Below, one piece after another: positions 10,006-18,598 of a stretch of 48,117 nucleotides of DNA (positions within the stretch are counted from its first letter, which is position 1; each line of letters begins with the position of its first letter). The stretch is from Myxococcales bacterium. Its GTDB lineage: Bacteria; Myxococcota_A; Polyangia; Haliangiales; Haliangiaceae. The DNA is taken from positions 1-48,117 of the forward strand of contig CANKMW010000073.1 of assembly GCA_947483555.1 (NCBI GenBank), written 5' to 3'. The notes beneath the pieces were generated by a model. That model was not told the DNA's origin. It was given only the letters and a program-made list of their open reading frames with translations, and searched no databases. The translations under genes and the position numbers were made by a program.

Positions 10006-10767
10006 ATGCGCACCCCGTTCGTGGTCGGCAACTGGAAGCTGCACAAGACCATCGCCGAGTCGCTGGCCCTGGTCACCGAGCTGAAGAACCAGCTCGGCTC
10101 GCTGCGCGAGGTCGCGGTCGGCGTCGCGCCGCCGTTCACGGCGCTGCACGCGGTCGCCAAGCGCGTCGAGGACTCCAGCCTGGCGGTGGCGGCCCAGGAC
10201 TGCTTCTGGGAGGAAAAGGGCGCCTTCACCGGTGAGGTCGCGCCCGCCATGCTGCGCGACGCCGGTTGCACGTGGGCCATCATCGGCCACAGCGAGCGCC
10301 GTCAGTTCTTCGGCGACACCGACGAGGCGGTTGGCAAGAAGGTGAAGGCGGCGCTGGCCGCCGGCCTGGGGGTGATCGCGTGTGTCGGCGAGACCCTGGC
10401 GCAGCGCGACGGTGGCGCGACCTTCCAGATCGTCGAGCAGCACCTCGCCGGCGCGGTCAGTGACCTCGACGCGGCGGTCGTCGACCGGGTGGTGATCGCG
10501 TACGAGCCGGTGTGGGCGATCGGCACCGGCCGCACCGCCACGCCGGCGCAGGCGCAGGAGGTCCACGCCTTCATTCGCAGCTGGCTGGGCAAGCAGCTCG
10601 GCGCGGCGGCCGCTGCAAGCATCCGGATCCAGTACGGCGGCTCCGTGAAACCCGACAACGCCGCCCTGCTCATGCGCGAGCCTGACATCGACGGCGCGCT
10701 CGTCGGTGGAGCCTCGCTGCAGGCCGCCGACTTCGTCGCCATCTGCCGGGCGGCGAAGCCCTCGTGA
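10006..10767 (+). CDS. tpiA: Triosephosphate isomerase
   Basis: This 253-residue protein is standard length for TIM. It interconverts dihydroxyacetone phosphate and glyceraldehyde-3-phosphate. Motifs are GNWKLHK near the N-terminus (catalytic Lys), IGHSERR (His about 95), AYEPVWAIGTG (catalytic Glu about 167 and loop 6), and YGGSVKP near the C-terminus. ATG 10006 gives the canonical MRTPFVVGNWK start. A GTG four codons upstream is in frame but less likely. It follows the kinase chimera by 20 nt and precedes secG. Confidence 0.97.
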   Translation: MRTPFVVGNWKLHKTIAESLALVTELKNQLGSLREVAVGVAPPFTALHAVAKRVEDSSLAVAAQDCFWEEKGAFTGEVAPAMLRDAGCTWAIIGHSERRQFFGDTDEAVGKKVKAALAAGLGVIACVGETLAQRDGGATFQIVEQHLAGAVSDLDAAVVDRVVIAYEPVWAIGTGRTATPAQAQEVHAFIRSWLGKQLGAAAAASIRIQYGGSVKPDNAALLMREPDIDGALVGGASLQAADFVAICRAAKPS

Positions 10768-10780
10768 TAATTGACGTTAA

Positions 10781-10796
10781 CTGCCCGAGAGGGCAG
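10781..10796 (+). other. Small GAGA-loop hairpin between tpiA and secG
   Basis: CTGCCC-GAGA-GGGCAG forms a short stable hairpin 13 nt after the tpiA stop. There is no T-run, so it looks more like a processing or pausing element than a terminator. Confidence 0.3.
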
Positions 10797-10797
10797 C

Positions 10798-10826
10798 TTG
10801 CAACGGCGAGGGGACTGGGCTAGAAA
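10798..10826 (+). promoter_or_regulatory. Candidate secG promoter close to the start codon
   Basis: TTGCAA (10798-10803), a 17-nt spacer and TAGAAA (10821-10826) fit a sigma70-type promoter. Transcription would start about 3 nt before the secG ATG at 10836, implying a nearly leaderless mRNA. Confidence 0.35.
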
Positions 10827-10835
10827 CCACGCTCC

Positions 10836-11629
10836 ATGTCGACCCTGGTCACGATCGTGCACGTCGTCGTGTGCCTCTTCCTGATGCTCACGGTGTTGTT
10901 GCAACAGGGCAAGGGTGGCATGGGTGGCGCCTTCGGCGGCAGTAACGCCGGCTCGGTGTTCGGCGGCGGTGGCGCGTCGACGTTCCTGCGCCGCCTCACC
11001 GCTGCGGCGGCCATCATCTTCATGCTCACGTCGATGACGCTCGCGTTCCTGGCCACCCGGGACGCCGGCGACGCGCTCGAGAAGATCTCCAGGAGCGAGG
11101 CGGCGCGCAAGCGACGCGAGAAGGAGTCGCAGAAGAAGCTGCTCGAGGCCGCCGGCGACGCCGGCATGAGCACGCTCGATCTCAGCGGCGACGGTGGCAT
11201 GCCCTCGATGGAGATCACCCCGACGCCAGGCTCCGGCTCGGCGCCCGGCCCGGTGATGAACGATGGTGATCGTGGCGAGGAGCCCGCGGTGCCCGAGCTG
11301 CCGACCGAGCTGGTTCCGCCAGCCGCGGGTTCCGGATCGGCCGCCGCGCCGGCGGCGAAGCCGCCGGTCGTCACGCCGCCCGTCACGCCGCCCGCTGCCA
11401 AGCCGCCGGTCGTCACGCCGCCCGCTGCCAAGCCGCCAGCGATCACGCCCGCCGCCAAGCCGCCGGTCGTCACGCCGCCCGCCGCCAAGCCGCCGGCGAC
11501 CACGCCGCCCGCTGCCAAGCCGCCGACGACCACCACGCCGCCCGCCGCCAAGCCGCCGGCGACCACGCCGCCCGCCGCCAAGCCGCCGACGACCACCACG
11601 CCGCCGGCGCCACCCGCGCCGGTGACGCC

Positions 11630-11633
<4 letters not shown>
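10836..11633 (+). CDS. secG: Preprotein translocase subunit SecG with long Pro-rich tail
   Basis: Residues 1-75 are a typical SecG: TM1 (TIVHVVVCLFLMLTVLLQQG), the conserved LLQQGKGGMGGAFGG loop with SVFGG, and TM2 (AAAIIFMLTSMTLAFLA). SecG is the small accessory subunit of the SecYEG channel. The protein is 265 residues, far longer than the usual 75-110. A charged helix (residues about 80-110: EKISRSEAARKRREKESQKK) is followed by a linker and about 90 residues of KPPxxTPPAA repeats. With two TM helices the tail probably lies on the periplasmic side, but topology was not tested. The TGA stop overlaps the GTG start of dapF. Confidence 0.92.
11349..11623 (+). repeat. Pro/Lys/Thr tandem repeats in the SecG tail
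   Basis: Imperfect repeats of about 21-33 bp encode KPPVVTPPAA-like units (KPPATTPPAA, KPPTTTTPPAA and others) to the C-terminus. The copies are similar enough at DNA level to expand or contract by slippage. Confidence 0.85.
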
Positions 11634-12574
<941 letters not shown>

Positions 12575-12578
12575 CGAT

Positions 12579-13631
12579 TCAGTCGCCGACCGCCGCCGCG
12601 CGCTCGCCGAGGTCGGTGCGCGACACCCAGCCGCTCGCCGGCGCGGTGCGGGCGGCCGAGCCGGTCACCTCGACGGTGCCGGTGGCGCTGCGGTTGCCGA
12701 TCGACGCCGTCACCGTGATCGAGCCGGCGCCGGTGGTGCGCAGCTCGAGGCACGACGGATGGTCCTGCTCCGCCGCCGCCAGGGCCTGGCCGGGCCCGGT
12801 GATCTGGAACGACCACGGCACGCCGAAGACGCGCACCGAGCCGTCGAAGGCCTGGAAGCAGACCTCGGCGGTGCCACCGACCGCGCGGGTCTGCGGCCCC
12901 GGGCCGCTCACCTGCGTCAGCGTGTCGACCACGGTCACCTGCACCAGCTCGTTGCGGTCGCCGGCGCCGACGGCGAGCTCGAGCGTCCCGGCGGCGAGCG
13001 GCAGGATCTCGGCCGCGTCCCAGGCCGTGCGCACGACCTGGACGGTCGACGCGATCTCCAGGCTCTCGTCGATCAGCCAGCCGCCGCCCGAGTCGTACAG
13101 CGCCACCGCGACCTCGACCCGCTCGCCGGCCCACGCCGCCCATGACTCGGTGCCGAAGCCGGGCCACGACTCGTTCATGGTCGGGCGGGCCTGCATGCGC
13201 GCGATGGGGCGGCTCTCGATCGCCAGCCGATCGAAGAGGTAACCGTCGGCGACCCGGGTGATGCGCAGGTAGCCGGTGCCCGCCGCCGAGGCCGACAGCG
13301 TCACCGCGGCGGTGGCGGCGACCGAGACCTGGTGCGCGGCGCTGGTGACCTTCGGGGTGAACGGCAGGTCGAGCGCGGCGTCGGTCAGGTTGTCGGTGAT
13401 GCGCACCGTCTGCGCGCCGCCCACCGCGGTGTGCGCGACGCCGTTGCCGATGAACCAGCTCACCTGCGCGCCCTCGAACGCGAGGCCCTCGGGGGTGTCG
13501 TCGGCGCACTGCTCGCCGGCCGGGCAGCGGCCGGCGTTGGAGCGATCACCTTCCGTGGTGGACGCCGCCAGGGCCAGCACCGCCGCACCCACACCACCGA
13601 TCCGAGCCGTCAATGCGAAGAGCTTGCTCAT
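12579..13631 (-). CDS. Exported protein with Ig-like C-terminal region, function unknown
   Basis: This 350-residue protein starts at ATG 13631 with a signal peptide (SKLFALTARIGGVGAAVLAL). The mature part begins with a short Cys motif (CPAGEQC) and continues as a beta-rich protein. The last third (about residues 250-345) has alternating hydrophobic residues and phrases such as VCFQAFDGS, FQITGPGQ and GSITVTASIG, typical of bacterial Ig-like (Big-type) folds. I do not recognise a specific family. It lies downstream of the ABC importer genes on the same strand but is 124 nt away, with a palindrome between, so it may have its own promoter. Confidence 0.72.
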   Translation of the reverse strand: MSKLFALTARIGGVGAAVLALAASTTEGDRSNAGRCPAGEQCADDTPEGLAFEGAQVSWFIGNGVAHTAVGGAQTVRITDNLTDAALDLPFTPKVTSAAHQVSVAATAAVTLSASAAGTGYLRITRVADGYLFDRLAIESRPIARMQARPTMNESWPGFGTESWAAWAGERVEVAVALYDSGGGWLIDESLEIASTVQVVRTAWDAAEILPLAAGTLELAVGAGDRNELVQVTVVDTLTQVSGPGPQTRAVGGTAEVCFQAFDGSVRVFGVPWSFQITGPGQALAAAEQDHPSCLELRTTGAGSITVTASIGNRSATGTVEVTGSAARTAPASGWVSRTDLGERAAAVGD

Positions 13632-13706
13632 GAACCTCGGCTTGGTGCACTGGTCGTGCCATCTGGCCGGGGTCGTGAGACCGCGCACTTACCGACCTTG
13701 CGTTTG

Positions 13707-13724
13707 CGCCGATGCGCATCGGCG
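13707..13724. promoter_or_regulatory. 18-bp perfect palindrome between ABC ATPase and exported-protein genes
   Basis: CGCCGATGCGCATCGGCG is self-complementary over 18 bp, and CGCCGAT recurs just beside it. It could be an operator for the gene starting at 13631 or the end signal of the ABC operon; no T-run is present. Confidence 0.35.
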
Positions 13725-13755
13725 TGACGCCGATGTCAGGGCGGGCGCTCACGCC

Positions 13756-14505
13756 TCACACCCGCCGCCGCTTCATGCGGCCGAAGTACTCCCGCGCCAC
13801 CGCGGTTCGCGGCGCGTCGACGACCTGCGCCGGCGGCCCGTCCTCGGCGATGGTGCCACCCTCGATCACCCACACCCGGGTCGCGATGTCGGTCGCGAAC
13901 TGCATCTCGTGGGTGACGACCAGCATCGTCATGCCGCCGGTGGCGAGATCCTTGACCACGCCCATGACCTCGTCCCGCATCTCGGGATCGAGCGCGCTGG
14001 TGGGCTCGTCGAACAGCATCACCGCCGGCTCCTGGGCCAGCGCGCGGGCGATGGCGACCCGCTGCTGCTGCCCGCCCGACAGCTCGTGCGGAAACGACGC
14101 GCCGCGATCGCCGAGGCCGACCCGGTCGAGCAGCTCGCGGGCGTGGCGCACGGCGTCGGCGCTCGGCTTGGCGCGCACCACGCGCGGCGCCAGCGTGATG
14201 TTGTCGAGCACCGACAGGTGCGGGAACAGGTTGAACTGCTGGAACACCATGCCGACCCTGGTCCGCAGCTGGCGCAGCGTGCTGGCCTCGCGCGACCCCA
14301 TGCCCGGTCGCAACGTGATGCCGGCGACCTCGATCTCGCCGCCGTCGAAGGACTCGAGGTAGTTGAGGCAGCGCAAGAGCGTGCTCTTGCCGCCGCCCGA
14401 CGGGCCGACGATGGCGATGGTCTCGCCCTTGGCGACCTCGGCGGTCACGTTCTCGAGCACCATCCGCGTGCCGTGGCGCTTAGAGAGTGAGCGGACGCTG
14501 ATCAC
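13756..14505 (-). CDS. Polar amino acid ABC transporter ATPase (GlnQ/HisP type)
   Basis: This 249-residue protein is full length for the polar amino acid uptake ATPase family. It has Walker A GPSGGGKST, the Q-loop in VGMVFQQFNLFPH, the signature LSGGQQQR, Walker B AVMLFDEPTSALD and the switch His in VVTHEM. It powers import by the substrate-binding/permease fusion encoded just upstream. The start is GTG 14505 with GGAGGT 7-8 nt before it. The gene overlaps the permease 3' end by 26 nt, which supports coupled expression. The substrate is a polar or charged amino acid by family; which one cannot be read from sequence. Confidence 0.95.
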   Translation of the reverse strand: MISVRSLSKRHGTRMVLENVTAEVAKGETIAIVGPSGGGKSTLLRCLNYLESFDGGEIEVAGITLRPGMGSREASTLRQLRTRVGMVFQQFNLFPHLSVLDNITLAPRVVRAKPSADAVRHARELLDRVGLGDRGASFPHELSGGQQQRVAIARALAQEPAVMLFDEPTSALDPEMRDEVMGVVKDLATGGMTMLVVTHEMQFATDIATRVWVIEGGTIAEDGPPAQVVDAPRTAVAREYFGRMKRRRV

Positions 14506-15979
14506 GCGACAACCTCCTCTCCAGCCGGCGCGCCAGCTCCGAGAGCGGGAACGACAGCGCCAGGTAGAGCACCGCGCACGCCAGGCCCGGCACCAGCCAG
14601 CCGCGCAGCTCGGCGCCGGCGATCGTCATGCGCTTGGTCAGCTCGATCACCGTGATCGCGCTGACCAGCGAGCTGTCCTTGAGCAAGGACACGAAGTCGT
14701 TGGTCATCGGTGGCAGGGCGATGCGCAGCGCCTGCGGCACCAGCACGTCGCGCAGCGACTGCCATGGCGACAGGCCGAGCGCGCGCGCCGCCTCGCTCTG
14801 CCCGCGCGGGATCGCGCTCAGCGCGCCGCGATAGACCTCGGCCTCGTAGGCGCCGTAGTTGAGGCCGAGGCCGAGGATGGCGGCCTCGACCGGGCCGAAG
14901 GCGTAGTACGGCGCCAGGCCGTAGTAGATGACGTAGAGCTGGAGCAGCACCGGCGTGCCGCGGAACAGCTCGATGTAGACCCGGGCGGCGCCGGACGCGA
15001 GCGGCCCGCCGTAGACCCGCGCTACCGCCAGCAAGAGGCCGATCGGCACCGCGAGCAGGAACGCGCCCAGCGACAGGCCGAGCGTCACCACGGTCGCCGA
15101 CAGGAACAGGCGCACCTGGTTGCCGTCGAAGCTGCGCGGCCGGGTCGCGCTGAGCGCCGGCAAGGGCGGCGGCGGCTCGGTCTGGCGCGCGTCCCACAGC
15201 CTGGCCTTGGTCAGGATCCGCTCGAGCTCGCCGTCGGCGACCATGGCGTCGAGCGCGGCGTCGATGGCGAGCTTGAGTTCGGGATCGTTCTTGCGGATGC
15301 CGATGACGTAGGTGCCGCGGGCGACGTCGCCGGGCAAGCAGGTGACGGTGGCGCGGTTGCAACCGTAGCGATCGGCGATGACGTTGTCGAGCAGCACGGC
15401 GTCGACGCGGCCGTTCTCGAGATCGAGGTACGGCTCCTCGTTGCCTTCGTACAGCACGATCTCGACCGCGGCGTCGCGCAGCAGATCGTGGGCATAGGTC
15501 TGGTTGAGGGTCGCGACCCGCTTGCCCGCGAGGTCGGCGAGCGTCCGATAGCGAGCGCCCTTCTTGATGGCCAGGGTCTCGGCGTAGACGAAGTACGGCC
15601 GCGACAGCAGGATGCGCTCGGCGCGCTCGGCGGTGGCCTCGAGCCCGTTCATCGCGATGTCGAAGTCGCCGCGCTCGAGCGACGGCACCAGGTTGGACCA
15701 GTTGTATTGTTTGAAGCGCTGCTTCACGCCGAGGCGGCGCGCCAGCGCGTCCATGATGTCGACCTCGAAGCCGACGATCTTCGACGGATCGGCGGGGTCC
15801 TCCCACAGGAACGGCTCGCCGCCCTGGATGTCGGCTCCCCAGGTGATCTCGCCGCGCTGCTGCAACCGGGCCAGCGTGCCGCCAGGTGGCTCGCTGCGGC
15901 ACGACAGCAGCGCCGCCAGCCCGACCGTCGCGCACGCCACCAGCGCGGCGGCGACGAACGTGCGCGGGCGATGCGGCAT
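14480..15979 (-). CDS. Amino acid ABC importer: substrate-binding protein fused to permease
   Basis: This 499-residue fusion starts at ATG 15979. Longer open frames upstream are GC artefacts. Residues 1-27 form a signal/TM segment ending LLSC. Residues about 35-260 are a family-3 solute-binding domain (GEITWGADIQGG, FEVDIMDALARRLG, GFDIAMNG-like, GTYVIGIRKNDPELK). Residues about 285-490 are a HisM/GlnP-type permease with about five TM helices and the EAA loop (AIPRGQSEAARALGLS...LRDVLVPQALR) that docks the ATPase. Binding protein-permease fusions are known (for example GlnPH-like importers). A separate binding protein is not seen nearby, so this and the ATPase probably make the complete importer. 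Confidence 0.93.
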   Translation of the reverse strand: MPHRPRTFVAAALVACATVGLAALLSCRSEPPGGTLARLQQRGEITWGADIQGGEPFLWEDPADPSKIVGFEVDIMDALARRLGVKQRFKQYNWSNLVPSLERGDFDIAMNGLEATAERAERILLSRPYFVYAETLAIKKGARYRTLADLAGKRVATLNQTYAHDLLRDAAVEIVLYEGNEEPYLDLENGRVDAVLLDNVIADRYGCNRATVTCLPGDVARGTYVIGIRKNDPELKLAIDAALDAMVADGELERILTKARLWDARQTEPPPPLPALSATRPRSFDGNQVRLFLSATVVTLGLSLGAFLLAVPIGLLLAVARVYGGPLASGAARVYIELFRGTPVLLQLYVIYYGLAPYYAFGPVEAAILGLGLNYGAYEAEVYRGALSAIPRGQSEAARALGLSPWQSLRDVLVPQALRIALPPMTNDFVSLLKDSSLVSAITVIELTKRMTIAGAELRGWLVPGLACAVLYLALSFPLSELARRLERRLSRDQRPLTL

Positions 15980-16150
15980 CGCGGCGATGGTACCCGACGG
16001 TCGCAACCTGCGCCCCTCGCCCGCGCCACTCTCCGCTGGTGTCGGACGCAGGTCGGACGGGCACGACGCGGCCGTTGGCGCGCGCGTCTGCCAGCGCTGG
16101 AACACCGATCGCTTTGAACCACGGCGAGTCCGATCGCTTGCGCTCCCACA

Positions 16151-16203
16151 CCGGTCGTCCTGAGCCGGACCGAGCGCAAGCGAGGTCCGTGTCGAAGGAC
16201 GGA
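16151..16203 (-). repeat. REP-like unit, copy A
   Basis: Read on the minus strand it is TCCGTCCTTCGAC..CGG....CTCAGGAC.ACCGG. This matches the copies at 16216-16261 and 39086-39130. The interior forms an imperfect hairpin. Confidence 0.7.
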
Positions 16204-16215
16204 CTTCGTCGACAT

Positions 16216-16261
16216 GGGCCCTTCGACTCGGCCGCTGCGCGGACTCGCTCAGGGCGAACGG
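16216..16261 (+). repeat. REP-like unit, copy B (inverted relative to A)
   Basis: CCTTCGACTCGG....CTCGCTCAGG..GAACGG. It lies 12 nt from copy A in the opposite orientation, the doublet arrangement common for REP/BIME elements. Confidence 0.7.
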
Positions 16262-16330
16262 ATTCCCACCGTCGCAGAACGTCGCGAAATCAGATCCGTT
16301 CCAAACCGTTCGGTGTTCTAGACTGTCTGC

Positions 16331-16558
16331 ATGGCGGAAGCGAAGCGAGCTGTGGACCAGTTGCTCGGCCTGTCGAGGGACGAGCGGTCCGCCGCGGCGG
16401 AAGCCTTGCTGGCGAACCTCGAGGACGACGAGCACGACGAGCACGTCGAACGCGCCTGGGCCGAGGAGATCCAGCGACGGGTCGCCGAGAACGGCGCGGG
16501 CGTACCGGCGGACGAAGTCTTCGCCGACGGTCGAACGCGGCTCCTGAACCATCCGTGA
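16331..16558 (+). CDS. Antitoxin of the addiction-module component (PF09720-like) family
   Basis: This 75-residue acidic protein starts at ATG 16331. The pattern LLGLSRDERSAAAEALLANL followed by a run of Asp/Glu and AWAEEIQRRVAE matches the putative addiction module component family (TIGR02574/PF09720), whose members pair with RelE/ParE toxins. The cognate toxin should start at or overlap the stop. A GTG overlapping it (16555) encodes VKRIECDRAA, a plausible toxin N-terminus, but the sequence then loses all similarity, so the antitoxin appears to be an orphan. It may be a relic or may act on a toxin elsewhere. Confidence 0.75.
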   Translation: MAEAKRAVDQLLGLSRDERSAAAEALLANLEDDEHDEHVERAWAEEIQRRVAENGAGVPADEVFADGRTRLLNHP

Positions 16559-16650
16559 AGCGGATCGAGTGCGATCGAGCAGCGGCGCCGGTGGTACCCG
16601 ATCGCCGGATCGCGATACCATGCGGCCGGGAGCATCCAGGGAGACCGACG
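16555..16650 (+). pseudogene. Possible vestige of the ParE/RelE toxin
   Basis: GTG 16555 overlaps the antitoxin TGA by the usual 4-nt geometry and gives VKRIECDRAA. This resembles the KRIEFDPAA opening of ParE-like toxins. Beyond about ten codons no RelE-fold pattern is visible, and the sigma54-activator gene begins at 16652. The assignment rests on position plus a short motif. Confidence 0.3.
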
Positions 16651-16651
16651 C

Positions 16652-18580
16652 TTGGCGACCAGACCGCCGCCGAAATCCGACACCTGGAACGAGTCGACGC
16701 GCAGCGCGGACGCCGGCGGCCCGGCGCAGGTCGACACGATCTTGCCGACCCGCGCCGGCAACGTCGACGCCTATCTGCTGCTGTTCGAGGGCGCGTCGTC
16801 GTCGGTGGTGAACCTGCCGCAGGAGGGCGACGTGGTGGTCGGTCGCGGCGAGGGCGCCCAGGTCCGGCTGCGCGATGGCTCGGTGTCGCGCAGCCACGCC
16901 CGCATCACGATGACTGGCGGCGGCGCGCGCATCGCCGACCTGGGCAGCCAGAACGGCACCAAGGTCAACGGCGAGACCATCGCCGGCACCCGCGCGCTGT
17001 CGTCGGGCGACGTGATCACGGTCCTGACCACGACGATGGTGTTCCACTCCTCGGCCCGGCAGCGAGCGGCGCGCCAGATGCTGCCGTCGGCGGCGTTCCG
17101 CATCCGCGTCGACGAGGAGATCGATCGGGTCGCGCGCAGCCGGCGTTCGTTCGCGCTGGTCGTGGTGGCGCTCGGTGACCCCGACGGCGGCGGTAGCCGC
17201 CGGCTGTTCGACCACCTCGCGCTCCTGCTCGCGGTCGACTCGCAGCTGCGCCGCATCGACGCCGTGGCGCTCGCCGGCAGCGAGCTGCTGCTGCTCTTGC
17301 CCGAGGTCGATGGCGGCGGCGCCCGCGACGTCGTGCAGCGCGTGCTCAAGGCGCTGCGCGGCCCGGTCCCGTTCGCGCGCGCCGGCATCGCGGTGGCGCC
17401 CGCCGACGGCAACGACGTCGACGTGCTGATGATCGGAGCCCGGGCGGCGGCCGAGCGCACCAAGGCGGGCGAGATGGCGCTCGCCGCCGACACCTATCGC
17501 ACCATCGAGGTCGATGGCCGCAACCTGCTGGTCGCCGATCCGGCGATGCTGCGCCTGATCGCGCTGCTCGAGCGGCTCGCCAAGGCCGACCTGCCGGTGC
17601 TGGTGTGCGGCGAGACCGGCACCGGCAAGGAGCTGGCCGCCACGGTGCTGCACCGGTGGTCGAATCGGTCGGCGCGCCCGCTGGTGGTCCTCAACTGCGC
17701 CGCGCTGCCGGACAGCCTGGCCGAGAGCGAGCTGTTCGGGCACGAGAAGGGCGCGTTCACCGGCGCCGCGGCGCAGAAGCTCGGCTCGCTCGAGTCCGCC
17801 GACGGTGGCACCGTGTTTCTCGACGAGCTCGGCGAGCTGTCGCTGGCGGTCCAGGCCAAGCTCTTGCGCGCGCTCGAGACCAAGCGCATCACGCGAGTCG
17901 GCGGCCAGGGCGAGGTCGCGGTCGACATCCGCATCGTCGCCGCCACCAACCGCGACCTCGACGCCGAGGTCAAGGCCGGCCGCTTTCGCCAGGATCTGCT
18001 GTTCCGGCTCGGCGGCGCCACGGTGTGGCTGCCGCCGCTGCGCGACCGCCGCCGCGAGATTCCGCCGCTGGCCCAGCAGTTCCTGGCCGATGGCTGCGCG
18101 CGCGCCGGCCGCGAGGCGATGACCATCGCGCCCGAGGCGATGCAGCTCCTGCTCGACTACGCCTGGCCCGGCAACGTCCGCGAGCTGCGCAACGTCATCG
18201 ACTACGTGGTCGCGGCCCACGACGAGACCGTGGTCGCGGCCTGGCATCTCGTCGAGCGGCTCGGCGGCGAGGGTCGCAGCGGCCGCGGCCGGACGCCGAC
18301 CCACGGCAGCAGCGGCGGCGGCGACGCCGCGGGCCCGGGCTCTGGTGGCCAGGGTTCGGGCAGCCACGTGCTGCTCGAGACCGTGGACGCCCCGATGCGC
18401 GCCGAGAGCTTCGTCGCGCTCGAGGACGAGGTCCGCGAGCTCGAGAAGCTGCGCATGAGCCAGGCGCTCGAGGCCGCCAAGGGCAACCAGACCGCCGCCG
18501 CCGAGCTGCTCAAGATGGCGCTCCGCACGTTCCAGGCCAAGGCCAAGGCGTACGGGCTACGACGCAAGGACCGCGACTAG
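16652..18580 (+). CDS. FHA-domain sigma54-dependent transcriptional activator
   Basis: This 642-residue protein starts with TTG 16652, with AGGGAGA 7 nt upstream. Residues about 40-130 are an FHA phosphothreonine-binding domain (VVGRGEGAQVRLRDGSVSRSHARI; SQNGTKVNG). Residues about 145-280 resemble a degenerate GGDEF/cyclase-like domain without its motif. Residues about 300-530 are the AAA+ domain with GETGTGKE (about 320), the sigma54-contacting loop GAFTGA (about 368) and GGTVFLDELGEL. The C-terminus (about 605-642) is a Fis-type helix-turn-helix (NQTAAAELLKMALRTFQAKAKAYGL). FHA-sigma54 activators are characteristic of myxobacteria and are fed by Ser/Thr kinases. A kinase partner is not identified here. 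Confidence 0.93.
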   Translation: MATRPPPKSDTWNESTRSADAGGPAQVDTILPTRAGNVDAYLLLFEGASSSVVNLPQEGDVVVGRGEGAQVRLRDGSVSRSHARITMTGGGARIADLGSQNGTKVNGETIAGTRALSSGDVITVLTTTMVFHSSARQRAARQMLPSAAFRIRVDEEIDRVARSRRSFALVVVALGDPDGGGSRRLFDHLALLLAVDSQLRRIDAVALAGSELLLLLPEVDGGGARDVVQRVLKALRGPVPFARAGIAVAPADGNDVDVLMIGARAAAERTKAGEMALAADTYRTIEVDGRNLLVADPAMLRLIALLERLAKADLPVLVCGETGTGKELAATVLHRWSNRSARPLVVLNCAALPDSLAESELFGHEKGAFTGAAAQKLGSLESADGGTVFLDELGELSLAVQAKLLRALETKRITRVGGQGEVAVDIRIVAATNRDLDAEVKAGRFRQDLLFRLGGATVWLPPLRDRRREIPPLAQQFLADGCARAGREAMTIAPEAMQLLLDYAWPGNVRELRNVIDYVVAAHDETVVAAWHLVERLGGEGRSGRGRTPTHGSSGGGDAAGPGSGGQGSGSHVLLETVDAPMRAESFVALEDEVRELEKLRMSQALEAAKGNQTAAAELLKMALRTFQAKAKAYGLRRKDRD

Positions 18581-18598
18581 CCGGCCTGGGTTCGAGGT

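Larger units (their letters stand above)
15980..16330. other. Gene-free stretch holding an inverted REP-like pair
   Basis: No credible gene is present in 351 bp. Its contents are the two REP-like units listed separately and the leader of the small antitoxin gene. Open frames crossing it on both strands are a result of high GC. Confidence 0.6.

Noticed and set aside
15980..18367. Very long minus-strand extension of the permease frame through the sigma54 activator.
   Set aside because: It is antisense to a complete FHA-AAA-HTH gene and lacks a start with a ribosome-binding site; high GC removes stops.
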